Position numbers and translations under genes: made by a program. A stretch of 64,000 nucleotides of DNA from NCBI GenBank assembly GCA_037718865.1, contig JBBJMP010000017.1, positions 1 through 64,000 on the forward strand, in the 5' to 3' direction. Source of the DNA: JADCRZ01 sp037718865. Lineage in GTDB: Bacteria > Bacteroidota > Bacteroidia > Chitinophagales > Chitinophagaceae. Numbering within the stretch: position 1 is the stretch's first letter; each line of letters begins with the position of its first letter. Below the pieces are notes generated by a model. The model searched no databases. It had not been told where the DNA came from and worked only from the letters and a program-made list of their open reading frames with translations. Below are positions 8,972 through 17,449 of the stretch, in pieces.

Positions 8972-10381
8972 TTATTTTCCCAACTTTCCACTTTGGGAAA
9001 ATTGGGAAAGAATTGATTTAATATCTAATTCGGTATTGTCATTTTTAAGCCTTGTATATTGTTTCCTGAACTCACTTGCATCTCTTGAAAGATTCAACCC
9101 TTTAATCTTTTGGTTCAGCAAATCTTTATAAATAACATCGCTACAATGTCTTATAATTGGATTAGGTTTATTATTCTTTAATACCTTTAACCACAATGGA
9201 ATTACACCCTTGTTTTTTCCTATGTAAGAATTTATTGCATCAATAACAGGAGGCTCTAACTCTCTTAAAATGTCTAAACATGGTTCAGCATGTTGAGAAT
9301 TGTAAAAAAGTTCCTCAAAACTTTTTGGATTGCTTAACCTGTTATTCATTTGAAGTTGTAAGGAAGGTTTAAGCAATGGAGTAATTTCATCAATAAATTC
9401 TTTTTCATCATTGAACCATTCTTTCAATATTTTCCCATATTGCTGTTCTTCACGAGTAGAGTTATTCGTATACCCCTCTTTGATTTTAAGTTTTCGGTTA
9501 TTGATTAGTAATTCAAGTCTTATTTTACTGGAATCAGTAATAAGCCCCTTTTCATAAAGTGTTACACCGTTTATTTTTGTTAATATATCGTTTGTTAAAT
9601 TTATTAATGCCTCAATCAAACTGCTTTTGGTGTGAACTTTTGCTTTAGCAAGGCCTGTATAAGGATTTACCTCCGGCTTTCCGTTTAATATTGGAATGTT
9701 TTTTTCAAAGTATTGTTTTAAGTCTCCAAAATAACTATTTAATTCAAAGGGAAATATATTGAACCATTTTTCATAAGTAGTTATAAGAATATTTAAGTCG
9801 GTTACCTGTTCTGTTTTTGGTTTCAAATATGACTCTAAAAATTCTAAAATTTGACTTCGTTTTTCTATAGAAATATCATTATTTTTATTAATAAAGGTTT
9901 GTATGTGATAGAAATATTCGCCTAAAAAAATTGGTTCGCCGCAATCAGTAGGCATTTGGCCGAAACTTTCTATTGTCCATTCTATATAATCAGTTATAAC
10001 TTTATACCAATTATCTACACTATAATTATTTATGATATGCTGGTTAGTATATATCAATTTTCGCGCAACCATTCCGGGGACGTTTGCAAAGGAAGCCCTA
10101 TTAAATTCTTTAAACTTTAGCAAATTTTCATGATGCGTACAACAGAATGGGAAAGGCTTTATATTATGATTGCCTTTAAACCTTTCTTTTAAGCGTTTAG
10201 TTATTTCATTTAAATTTTCCTTACATCTTTCACAATTATTAAAATTATGGTCACCCTCAGTTGGTTCAATTTCAAATGGCAATTCATAACCGCTTGCTTT
10301 TCCTTCATACCCTATAATTTTACCACAAAATGCAATAGGTTTTAGCTCTTGAATAAAAATCTTAGTATTTCTTTCCATCAT
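8972..10381 (-). CDS. Hypothetical 469-aa accessory protein with Cys/His pairs
   Basis: Family not recognised. It begins MMERNTKIFIQELKPIAFCG. Residues 45-95 contain CERCKENL and FPFCCTHHENLLKF, which could form a zinc site. The remainder is helical and hydrophilic, with long Lys/Asn/Ile-rich stretches (NNRKLKIKEGYTNNSTREEQ). Base composition is clearly more A+T-rich than in neighbouring genes, suggesting a different origin. It lies between the integrase and the HTH gene on the same strand, a slot often held by element-specific regulators or defence modules. No signal peptide or transmembrane segment is seen. Function is unknown. Confidence 0.65.
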   Translation of the reverse strand: MMERNTKIFIQELKPIAFCGKIIGYEGKASGYELPFEIEPTEGDHNFNNCERCKENLNEITKRLKERFKGNHNIKPFPFCCTHHENLLKFKEFNRASFANVPGMVARKLIYTNQHIINNYSVDNWYKVITDYIEWTIESFGQMPTDCGEPIFLGEYFYHIQTFINKNNDISIEKRSQILEFLESYLKPKTEQVTDLNILITTYEKWFNIFPFELNSYFGDLKQYFEKNIPILNGKPEVNPYTGLAKAKVHTKSSLIEALINLTNDILTKINGVTLYEKGLITDSSKIRLELLINNRKLKIKEGYTNNSTREEQQYGKILKEWFNDEKEFIDEITPLLKPSLQLQMNNRLSNPKSFEELFYNSQHAEPCLDILRELEPPVIDAINSYIGKNKGVIPLWLKVLKNNKPNPIIRHCSDVIYKDLLNQKIKGLNLSRDASEFRKQYTRLKNDNTELDIKSILSQFSQSGKLGK

Positions 10382-10407
10382 TTTCCTTTTGCTTATTAAT
10401 TCATATT

Positions 10408-11634
10408 CTATAGCTTCTCAAAGGCTGTAAGGGCTTTAATGGTTTCCCTTTTGCTTTCATCTTCAAAACCTGCCAAATAGTTTTGTGTAGTTTTTACATT
10501 ACTATGGCCTAATGCTTCGCTTATGAATTCGGTACTTGCCCCACTACGTTGTAAAACAGTTGCAAAACTGTGCCTTGCTGCATAGGTTGTAACATCATTT
10601 GTTATTCCCAGCTGCCGGGCTATGCTTTTCATGCGATCGTTTATTAGGTGGGTAAGTTGTTGGATTAACTGTCTTTCCCGTTCAGGTGTTATCCCTTTTT
10701 CCAATACAGGGAAAATGAAAGTACTTCCATCTTTAGGCTTATTTCCCCACTTATTAATGATGGCCTGAACTTCCCCGGTAAGTGTAACTCTTATTGGTTC
10801 AACCTTTCTTTTTGTTCTGGCTGTCTTTGCGCGTTCAAATTCCAATACATCCCCTTTTATGTTCTCATATTTAAGCAAACACATATCTTTTACATTGATG
10901 CCATTACACAGGTACATAAATACCCAGTAATCTTTTGTCCGGTCGGTCATGCTTCCGGCTTCCGGCTTATACCTATAAATGGCTGCAATATCTTTTAGGG
11001 GAAGGGCTTTCTTAATATTGTTGCCTGTGGGTATTTCATACCGCTTTTTGCCAAAGGGGTAATATTCCTTTGTTAGCATTCCTTCATTGATGGCATTGCT
11101 GAACAGGGTTCTTAACGACCTTAAATATATTCCTATGGTCGTAACGCTGTTTCCTGCTGTAAGCATCCATTTTTCATATTTGCGTAATGAATCGGGGGTA
11201 ACATCGGCAAACTTAGCATCTGGTATAAATTTATAAAGGCTGTTTTGAGCGCATTCATAAGAAACCGCCGTACCTATCCGACCTGCTTCCCTTAGCCCTG
11301 CTGCATACTCTGCAAAGGCATGGTTGATACTGTCTTTTGCCCCCCTGTTTATCAGGTAGTGTTTCTCAAAGGCTTTCCATGTAAACAAGGGCAAGTTTCC
11401 TATAATCTCAATGGCCTTGTTCTCAAAGGCTGCTATCTGCTTCTTTAACAGCTTATCTTCATCTGTAAGCCGTTGGCCAAACATAACCTTTTCAAACGCT
11501 TTTTTGGTAAGATCGTAAGGTGTGGGGTAATATTGCTGCTTTCTTTCAAAAGTAACCCTGAGCTTTACAGGGAATGTATTATCATTCTTTTCCCTTCGGG
11601 TATCTAAAACGGTTGCTGTTTTTGCACCTGCCAT
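10408..11634 (-). CDS. int: Tyrosine recombinase (integrase) of the tRNA-Arg element
   Basis: Start at ATG 11634 (MAGAKTATVLDTRREKNDNT). An N-terminal arm-binding part (residues 1-55) leads to a SAM-like core-binding domain (about 85-190) and the catalytic domain. The second Arg (TYAARHSFAT), His (LGHSNVKTT) and nucleophilic Tyr (QNYLAGF) are clear. The box I position, usually Gly-Leu-Arg, reads CNGINVKDM, so the first catalytic Arg is replaced, as known for several Bacteroidota integrases. The gene starts about 200 bp from the tRNA fragment used as att. Its upstream region carries one inverted and two direct 11-bp copies of TTTGCATACAA, candidate arm sites. It should catalyse integration and excision at tRNA-Arg. 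Confidence 0.9.
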   Translation of the reverse strand: MAGAKTATVLDTRREKNDNTFPVKLRVTFERKQQYYPTPYDLTKKAFEKVMFGQRLTDEDKLLKKQIAAFENKAIEIIGNLPLFTWKAFEKHYLINRGAKDSINHAFAEYAAGLREAGRIGTAVSYECAQNSLYKFIPDAKFADVTPDSLRKYEKWMLTAGNSVTTIGIYLRSLRTLFSNAINEGMLTKEYYPFGKKRYEIPTGNNIKKALPLKDIAAIYRYKPEAGSMTDRTKDYWVFMYLCNGINVKDMCLLKYENIKGDVLEFERAKTARTKRKVEPIRVTLTGEVQAIINKWGNKPKDGSTFIFPVLEKGITPERERQLIQQLTHLINDRMKSIARQLGITNDVTTYAARHSFATVLQRSGASTEFISEALGHSNVKTTQNYLAGFEDESKRETIKALTAFEKL

Positions 11635-11648
11635 AGTTTTGTTATTAT

Positions 11649-11689
11649 TTGTATGCAAATATCAGCATTTGCATACAATTTGCATACAA
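11649..11689. promoter_or_regulatory. Integrase arm-type repeats or operator (TTTGCATACAA)
   Basis: Two perfect 11-bp direct copies of TTTGCATACAA (11668-11678, 11679-11689) and one inverted copy (11649-11659) sit immediately upstream of int. The same tandem pair occurs at 29926-29947, next to the second tRNA tail. Arrangement and position fit arm sites for the integrase, or an autoregulatory operator. This is inference from position and repetition. Confidence 0.5.
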
Positions 11690-11815
11690 ATTTAATAAAC
11701 AAGCACATAACAACAATAACAAAACAACTATGTTTATAGATTAAGATTTAGTACTTGCAAGGGTTTCAGCATTATTTGCTTATAAACAGGAATTGTTTAT
11801 TTAGCACCTTATTTA

Positions 11816-11861
11816 TGACTACGGATCAGAAGGTTTCAGGTTTGAATCCTGACGCGGTCAC
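11816..11861 (+). other. tRNA-Arg(ACG) 3' fragment, attachment site
   Basis: The stretch reads as the 3' part of a tRNA: an anticodon loop with ACG, a TCAGA anticodon-stem strand, a T arm TCAGG/CCTGA and the acceptor strand CGCGGTC plus A. The 5' half is missing, so it is not a functional tRNA. Fragments like this are left when an integrase uses the tRNA 3' end as att. The final 27 bases (11835-11861) recur exactly at 29863-29889. The T loop reads TTTGAAT, so the usual C56 is a T; this slightly lowers certainty about tRNA identity. Confidence 0.6.
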
Positions 11862-11871
11862 GAAGTACTGT

Positions 11872-11907
11872 AAAGGGTTTCATTGATTTGAAGCCCTTTT
11901 TATTTTC
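11872..11907 (+). terminator. Rho-independent terminator after the tRNA tail
   Basis: AAAGGGTTTC and GAAGCCCTTT pair over ten positions (one G-T) around an 8-nt loop and are followed by a T-rich run. This is the expected terminator of the tRNA transcript that once read through the att site. Confidence 0.6.
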
Positions 11908-11912
11908 TAGCA

Positions 11913-11934
11913 TTCCGACACAATTCCGACACAA
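11913..11934. repeat. Tandem 11-bp direct repeat TTCCGACACAA x2
   Basis: Two perfect adjacent copies, 52 bp to the right of the tRNA tail. They mirror in position and format the TTTGCATACAA pair beside the other tail (29926-29947). They probably act as arm sites for a different integrase whose gene is not present here. Confidence 0.45.
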
Positions 11935-12045
11935 AGTGGCTTTAAATGGGAAAAATACTTCAAAACAATCCTGATGTCACAGGAGTTTATTCTTCTAAGC
12001 GCGCAAGGGTCGTATTTTGGCCTTTTTACGTGTCTTATTTTTGTC

Positions 12046-12228
12046 TTATCCTTCATCTCTCAACTTTCCTAAACGTCTTTGCATTTCAAATTTGTCGGCC
12101 CAATTACTCCAGGTAAGGCAGCGATAAGGGAGGCTGACATTTCTTATGTCCCAGTCGACATCGCTTCTTTTACATAGGCAGAGCAGCCTGGGTAAAGTTA
12201 GTGAGCAGAAAGGATTATAATTGCTGGA
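12046..12228 (-). pseudogene. Possible remnant of a conserved small protein (no ATG)
   Basis: A 60-codon open stretch on the minus strand reads ...SDVDWDIRNVSLPYRC and LTWSNWADKFEMQRRLGKLR before a stop at 12046. The Trp-rich, well-balanced composition looks protein-like rather than random. No ATG is in frame after the upstream stop at 12229-12231. It could be the 3' end of a truncated gene or a gene with a weak start. Family not recognised. Confidence 0.3.
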
Positions 12229-12287
12229 CTATAAAGCCGGTTTTTGGTCGCCAGAAGCTGCGGAACTAACCAATTATATTTAACGCC

Positions 12288-12553
12288 ATGGAACAGCCAG
12301 ATTACGGATCGTTAACAGAATACTTTGACCTAAACGGACAAAGCGTCTATTTTTCCATTCATCCGGAGATGTATCCGGCCAAGGCAGGCATAGCCCCTAC
12401 TGGTCGCTATTTCATTTATTGCATACATCCGGTTCATGGAAGCTGTCATTTTATTATTGAGCAGGATAAGGATTATGGAAAAAAGCCTAAAGTCCTTTTA
12501 CAATATTGCTTTGGATATTTCAATATACTATTTAGTAGGTTTGATTTAATTTA
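12288..12553 (+). pseudogene. Small ORF interrupted by the IS1595-family copy
   Basis: From ATG 12288 (MEQPDYGSLTEYFDLNGQSV) the frame is open for about 88 codons until the IS left end at 12554. Removing the IS and one target duplicate restores a frame that stops at 13574-13576, giving a protein of about 97 residues. The stretch SVYFSIHPEMYPAKAGIAPTG is protein-like, but no family was recognised. The last 13 bp of the restored frame would overlap the start of the propeller gene at 13564. It could also be a chance ORF. Confidence 0.35.
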
Positions 12554-13540
12554 TAGGGTTATCCATTTAAGTCGCATTTGCTTTATAGGCGTAGGGTTCA
12601 TGTTGCATCATTCTCTCAATCAGCTTGTGCCAGATGGTTGGTAGAAAGTTTCTCCGGTTAAATCTGAAGAAGAATTCATCTAAATATCCGTTCATGAATC
12701 TTTCTGAACACTTATGATGTATACCTCTTAGCCATCCTTTCAAATTCATGATTAAATAATGCAATCCCATAAAGTTTTTCCCTTTACTTGAGGGCTTTTG
12801 CTTGATTTCAAATTCACTTTCCAGTGGCCAGTAACCCCTCCATTGATCCGTCTTAATCTGGGTGTTATCTTTGTCAATATATTTCTCGAAGAAAGGCTTA
12901 AAGCTTTCTGCACTGGCATCTTCAATCGTTTGTGCATAGGCTCGTCCTATTTTATCTCCTTGTACTTTTTCAACTGCCATCACTACCAGCTTCTTATCTC
13001 CCTTGCTTCTTCCGCGTTCGCCCTCATCTACTCCCCCAATCATCAATTCATCCACTTCTACATGACCACTAAGAAGATGTTTGCCGCTGCTTGCCATTGC
13101 CTCCTGTGCCTTTCGTTTAAACAACCAGGAAGATTTTTGATTGATGCCGTATTCATTAGCCAATTCTATGGTTGACATTCCTTTTTTGCGCACAGAGATC
13201 CGAAAGTTAATCCCAAAAGCCTTCAGCAGCGGGATCTTCATCTTGTGAAACAATGTGTGTGCTGTGACAGATTCATCATACCCGCACTGTGTACATCGCA
13301 AATGAAACCGAGTCTTGCCTTTGCAGCTTTTCTTCCCATTGCAATTGCGGCATCGATAACCGTCATTCCATTTTAAATCAAACAGATACTGCCTGCAATC
13401 ATCTTCACTTGTAAAGAACTTATTAAACTCACTAATGGTGATTCCCTGAAACATACTCAAATATTTAGTACAAATATACTAAATTTATTAGCTAAGGTCT
13501 ATTTCTTATCTTCGCTTTGCGCTCTATCTGGATAACCCTA
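12554..13540 (-). mobile_element. IS1595-family insertion sequence, copy 1 (987 bp)
   Basis: Bounded by perfect 11-bp inverted ends TAGGGTTATCC/GGATAACCCTA and flanked by the 8-bp target duplication TTAATTTA (12546-12553 and 13541-13548). It carries one transposase gene on the minus strand. It differs from the copy at 45423-46409 at one base that I can see (G at 13497 versus T at 46366). Confidence 0.93.
12567..13460 (-). CDS. IS1595-family (ISXO2-like) transposase
   Basis: 297 aa. An N-terminal zinc ribbon (CRNCNGKKSCKG ... LRCTQCGY) leads into an HTH-like part (MSTIELANEYGINQKSSW). The ISXO2-type catalytic domain follows, with HVEVDELMIGG for the first acidic residue, IKTDQWRGYWPL for the second, and FMGLHYLIMNLKGWLRG in the third block, where this family often has Asn in place of Glu. 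The protein is identical to the one at 45436-46329. It is complete, and the element's ends are intact, so it is probably active. Confidence 0.93.
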   Translation of the reverse strand: MSMFQGITISEFNKFFTSEDDCRQYLFDLKWNDGYRCRNCNGKKSCKGKTRFHLRCTQCGYDESVTAHTLFHKMKIPLLKAFGINFRISVRKKGMSTIELANEYGINQKSSWLFKRKAQEAMASSGKHLLSGHVEVDELMIGGVDEGERGRSKGDKKLVVMAVEKVQGDKIGRAYAQTIEDASAESFKPFFEKYIDKDNTQIKTDQWRGYWPLESEFEIKQKPSSKGKNFMGLHYLIMNLKGWLRGIHHKCSERFMNGYLDEFFFRFNRRNFLPTIWHKLIERMMQHEPYAYKANAT

Positions 13541-13563
13541 TTAATTTATATATACTTCAGAAT

Positions 13564-14919
13564 ATGCCATATGTAACACAAGTTTCGCAAGAACAAATCG
13601 CCAAAGACGCCTCTTCCGGTACTCTCCGGGTCCATTGGGCCTTTGGAAATCTCATACCCAACGTTATTGAGATTCGACAACCAGGAAGCACTACCACTCC
13701 TGCTGTTCTTTTTGCAAGCGTAGCCATCAATACTGGAACAAAAACTCCTACATCTGTTGATTTTAAAGTTTCTGCCCCTCAGTTTCTCAACTTGGTAGTG
13801 TCGCCTAGAATTATCAAAGATGGGCAGTTAGCAGATAAAATGGTCGATGATTTTGGGTCACTACAGGTCTGGGAAAGTTTTAGTTTGCAGTTAGCACCGT
13901 TTACGGTGGCTGCCAACCAGGACCCTCGACCTAAACAGAATGTACACGCGCCAAAAATTGGCAATGTAGATATTTCACAAGGTATGTTCACCGTGCATTG
14001 GGAATCCCCAAATGTACACCACTTCAATGCGACATTAGTACCCAGCGTTATCCCTTTTCAAGGGCAGGTTGAACTTTCAGGATTAGACCGCAGTTTTACT
14101 CAGGACAGAGTACGCGAAGGTCACTATATTTTTTCTCTCCAGGGATGCATATCCGGTCTTCTTAAGTCCATTTGTTCAGGCTGGGTTCAAAGGGAGATTG
14201 TTATACCTCCTCACATGGCTTTTCAGACTTTGCGTGTCGGGGCTAATGCACAGGATAAATGGGTTTTAACAATGGGTAATCGAATCATGGTCATTGTGAA
14301 TGACGGCAGGATGTTTGTTCACGAAATTGCCAATAATAATATTGGCAGGCCTTTCCGGCTTGTGGGACCCAGAGTTGCGGCAAATCCACAGGATAGGCGG
14401 GTCGTGGTTAATGGCAATCGTATTGCAGTGATCCTGACTAACGGTGATGTGTTCGTTCATGAAATTTCTGGTAACAATATCGGGCTGCCCTTCAAACTTG
14501 TTGGACCTCCGGTTGCTACAAATTCGCAAGACAAGTGGGTCCTTACACTCGAGGATAAAATCCTCGTTATTGTGGCTGACGGCAGAGTATTTGCTCATGA
14601 AGTCACGAGCAACAATATAGGCATTCCGTTTCAACTTGTGGGCCCTGCCGTGGCCAAAAACGGTGTAGATAAATGGGTCGTGGTGATGGGTAACAGAATC
14701 TTGGTCATTACAAATAATGGCGGAGTTTTCGTCCATGAAATATCTGGCAATACCATTGGCGTTCCGTTCCAACTTGTTGGCCCGCCAGTCGCGACCAATT
14801 CTCAGGATAAGCTCGTGTTAACGATAGGAAACCGAATACTCGTTGTCACAAAGGATGGAGGAGTTTTTGTGCATGAAATAGGACCCAACACCATTGGCAG
14901 CGCCTTCAAGCTAGGCTGA
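13564..14919 (+). CDS. Two-domain repeat protein with five 46-residue repeats (probable five-bladed beta-propeller)
   Basis: 451 aa without signal peptide or membrane segment. Residues 1-220 contain two similar beta-sandwich-like modules (GTLRVHWAF... and GMFTVHWES...). Residues 222-451 are five contiguous repeats, each exactly 46 residues, with the pattern VATNSQDKWVLTMGNRILVI and then DGRVFVHEISGNNIGxPFQL. Five repeats of about 47 residues is the organisation of tachylectin-2-like propeller lectins, so a carbohydrate-binding propeller is the main hypothesis; the fold is inferred. Repeats 3 and 5 share VATNSQDK almost word for word, implying recent duplication or homogenisation. The IS1595 copy ends 23 bp upstream, so the native promoter is probably displaced. 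An IS21-type end begins just after the stop codon. Confidence 0.7.
   Translation: MPYVTQVSQEQIAKDASSGTLRVHWAFGNLIPNVIEIRQPGSTTTPAVLFASVAINTGTKTPTSVDFKVSAPQFLNLVVSPRIIKDGQLADKMVDDFGSLQVWESFSLQLAPFTVAANQDPRPKQNVHAPKIGNVDISQGMFTVHWESPNVHHFNATLVPSVIPFQGQVELSGLDRSFTQDRVREGHYIFSLQGCISGLLKSICSGWVQREIVIPPHMAFQTLRVGANAQDKWVLTMGNRIMVIVNDGRMFVHEIANNNIGRPFRLVGPRVAANPQDRRVVVNGNRIAVILTNGDVFVHEISGNNIGLPFKLVGPPVATNSQDKWVLTLEDKILVIVADGRVFAHEVTSNNIGIPFQLVGPAVAKNGVDKWVVVMGNRILVITNNGGVFVHEISGNTIGVPFQLVGPPVATNSQDKLVLTIGNRILVVTKDGGVFVHEIGPNTIGSAFKLG
14227..14916 (+). repeat. Five in-frame tandem 138-bp coding repeats
   Basis: The units encode residues 222-267, 268-313, 314-359, 360-405 and 406-451 of the propeller-like protein, all exactly 46 codons. 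The strongest conserved positions are Val4, Asp10, the Gly-Asn-Arg-Ile block, Val-Phe-Val-His-Glu and Asn-x-Ile-Gly. The array ends exactly at the stop codon, so the last repeat closes the protein. Confidence 0.9.
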
Positions 14920-14924
14920 CATCC

Positions 14925-15008
14925 TTATTTACCGAAGTATGACATTCTTATTTACCGAAGTATAGCACTCTTAATTGCCAACTTTGTGACATTGCTATTT
15001 ACCGATTA
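14925..15008. repeat. IS21-type terminal repeats, second and diverged set
   Basis: Four imperfect 23-24 bp units with cores such as TTATTTACCGAAGTATGACA end at CTATTTACCGATTA. The spacing and order match 230-336, but the sequence is from a different IS21-type element. No istA or istB lies next to it: the propeller gene ends immediately to the left, so the body of the element has been lost. The intron starts at the next base. Confidence 0.6.
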
Positions 15009-17449
15009 GTGCGACTTGTAAAGCTGATGTTGCAATTGTTTCAATTTCTTAGAAAAGAAATTAGAGAAACTTACTGTTCTGTTAGTAATAGCCTACTCCG
15101 ACATGCACAAAGAGTAATCTCTGTGTGTGAAGCTTGGGGGACAATGTACCTAAATGCCGCAAGGCTATCAGTTAGAATAGCGAGGTAAGAACTGATCCTG
15201 GAAGTTTCATCCGGGATAGGGCTAGGCTGGCTGGCATGGTTAAGGAAACTGAACTATCGATAAACGTCGTAAAAATAGGTGAGCTAAAGAAACTGATAAG
15301 CTCAGGCCAAAAGGCATGCGTGGGACAATCTGCTTGATCGTCGGATTGCACAGACACAAAACACGCCCGGCGGAGAGATAGGACCTAAACCAGTCATGTT
15401 GCAATATTGGAACAAGGTAAGCCCTATTCATCGCCTTTAAAGGCAAGTCGACCGTAAGGAAGACCTCTGATGGAGAGGGTAAAGGATCAGACAAAAAGCG
15501 AATGATACTTTGTAATGAAGTGTATAGGGGATGAAAGGATTGCCCTGCGGTGAAAGCCGGCTGACTTGTCTATGTGGTCAATCATGGCGAGAGAACTACT
15601 AGAACCTAAAACTAAGGGGAAACAAGCAAATGACTGTATTACCAAATATGGATGCGGTTCCCACAGACGGAGCAAAATGGAATTCCATTGACTGGAACCA
15701 TGCGCACCGTATGGTAATGAGGCTACAAGTGCGTATCGCCAAGGCAACACGTGAAGGCTGCTGGCGTAAGGTGAAAGCCTTGCAATGGCTACTAACACAT
15801 TCTTATGCTGCAAAATTATTGGCAGTAAAGAAAATTACTACCAACCGTGGTAAACGAACACCGGGAGTGGATGGGGTGCTCCTTAAAACCCCTGAAGACA
15901 AAGCCGCCATGGCTAACTCGCTAATGCGCTGCGGCTATACCCCGTCGCCGTTAAAACGAATCTATATTCCGAAATCCAATGGGAAAAAGGATCGCCCCCT
16001 CGGAATACCGACCATGCTCGACCGAGGTATGCAAGCTCTGCATACCCTTGCACTCCTACCTATGTCGGAAACTCTGGCAGACTGGAACAGCTATGGCTTC
16101 AGACCGGAACGCTGTACTGCCGATGCAATCGAAGCTCTGTTCAAAAGGCTTTGTAGAAAAGATGCACCGCAATGGATTCTGGAAGGCGACATTAAAGGTT
16201 GTTTTGACAACATCAGCCATGAATGGATGCTGAAAAATATCTGTACAGATACAACAGTATTGCGTAAATGGCTAAACGCAGGTTACATGGAAAAGGCTGA
16301 ATTGTTTCCCACACATAAAGGTACTCCTCAAGGAGGAATTGCTTCCCCTACACTTGCCAACCTGGTACTTGATGGAATAGAAAACTTGCTGGGAAAAAAG
16401 TTTAATTCGTTAAATAGATATGGACTTCGCAGACAGGCATCACCTTTTGGGATTCACTTTGTAAGGTATGCAGATGACTTCGTGATAACCGGAAATTCAA
16501 AAGAGATCCTGGAAGAAGAGGTATATCCTGCGATTGAAGAATTTTTGAAAGAAAGAGGTCTTGAACTATCCAAAGAAAAAACGAAGATTACCCACATCTC
16601 GGAAGGATTCGACTTCCTTGGACAAAACATTCGTAAATACGGGTATGGAAAAGATAATGCTAAACTACTCATCAAACCTTGCAGCAAGAACATAAAAACG
16701 TTTCTTACCGGTATTAGGAAAACCATTAAATCGATGGCAACAGCAACTCAGGAAAACCTGATACGTAAACTTAATCCCATGATTCAGGGATGGGCTAACT
16801 ATCATCGATCAATAGTATCAAAGACAACCTACAATAAAGTGGACAACGAGATATGGAAAGCCATCTGGCGCTGGGCCATGCGTAGACATCCTAATAAAGG
16901 CAAAGCCTGGGTACATTCTAGGTACTTCAGAAAAATCAAAGAACGCAATCACTGTTTTAGCTGTATTATTAAGGATGGGAACGGGAAGGCAAAAATAGGG
17001 ATAACGTTGAAACACGCTTCGGATACGTTTATAAAACGTCACATTAAAATCCAAAGCGAAGCAACGCCCTTTGACCCAAATTACGAAGCGTACTTTGAAA
17101 ATCGCATGTCAACAAAGATGGCAAATAATAAAGAAGGCCGCAGAAAGGTCGCAGCACTATGGAGGAGACAAGGAGGTTGCTGCTCTATGTGTGGGGAAAG
17201 AATTACAAGCATAACCAATTGGCGTGTTCATCATATGGAAAGTCGTCTGGAGGGAGGTTCGGAAAATTTATCCAATCTTATTCTCTTGCATCCGATTTGT
17301 CAGGAACTAGGGTTTACTAACGGTTTTGTGTATGTGTTTCCGGCTGAAGCCAACAATGCTTCAACTTAGTATTGGCTTGAGCCGTGTGAATTGGAAACTT
17401 TCATGCACGGTTCTTAGGGGAGGATATCACAGCAATGGGATATCCTTAC
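15009..17449 (+). mobile_element. Group II intron, copy 2 (complete)
   Basis: Same 2441-bp element as 337-2777, with GTGCG at its 5' end, domain V at 17379-17413 and ending ...CCTTAC. Its 5' exon ends CGATTA (15003-15008), which pairs with the candidate EBS1 TGATCG (15335-15340) using one G-U pair. The 3' exon is the start of an IS66-type gene. No difference from copy 1 was noticed over the stretches compared, so the duplication is very recent. Confidence 0.88.
15630..17369 (+). CDS. ltrA: Group II intron-encoded reverse transcriptase/maturase/HNH protein, copy 2
   Basis: Identical in amino acid sequence to the protein at 958-2697, with intact YADD, maturase X region and C-terminal HNH. Either copy could supply the activity in trans for both introns. 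As with copy 1, it is transcribed away from the IS21-type end and would depend on readthrough or an intron-borne promoter. Confidence 0.93.
   Translation: MTVLPNMDAVPTDGAKWNSIDWNHAHRMVMRLQVRIAKATREGCWRKVKALQWLLTHSYAAKLLAVKKITTNRGKRTPGVDGVLLKTPEDKAAMANSLMRCGYTPSPLKRIYIPKSNGKKDRPLGIPTMLDRGMQALHTLALLPMSETLADWNSYGFRPERCTADAIEALFKRLCRKDAPQWILEGDIKGCFDNISHEWMLKNICTDTTVLRKWLNAGYMEKAELFPTHKGTPQGGIASPTLANLVLDGIENLLGKKFNSLNRYGLRRQASPFGIHFVRYADDFVITGNSKEILEEEVYPAIEEFLKERGLELSKEKTKITHISEGFDFLGQNIRKYGYGKDNAKLLIKPCSKNIKTFLTGIRKTIKSMATATQENLIRKLNPMIQGWANYHRSIVSKTTYNKVDNEIWKAIWRWAMRRHPNKGKAWVHSRYFRKIKERNHCFSCIIKDGNGKAKIGITLKHASDTFIKRHIKIQSEATPFDPNYEAYFENRMSTKMANNKEGRRKVAALWRRQGGCCSMCGERITSITNWRVHHMESRLEGGSENLSNLILLHPICQELGFTNGFVYVFPAEANNAST

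Larger units (their letters stand above)
4446..11861 (-). mobile_element. Integrative element, right part, inserted at a tRNA-Arg 3' end
   Basis: Seven genes on one strand run integrase, unknown 469-aa protein, AlpA-like HTH, D5-type primase-helicase, DUF6371, then two unknown genes, with the MmeI-like gene as probable cargo further on. The integrase is next to the att site (11835-11861), as is usual. There are no capsid, tail, relaxase or type IV secretion genes here, so the layout resembles a phage satellite or small integrative island rather than a full prophage or ICE. The left end is not in the window, so missing modules cannot be excluded. Confidence 0.6.

Noticed and set aside
11816..11861. 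Complete tRNA-Arg gene
   Set aside because: D arm, 5' acceptor strand and the 5' side of the anticodon stem are not present upstream; only the 3' part can be read.
14266..14772. 168-aa minus-strand ORF over the propeller repeats
   Set aside because: It is the antisense shadow of the 138-bp repeats; its own repeats follow from theirs.
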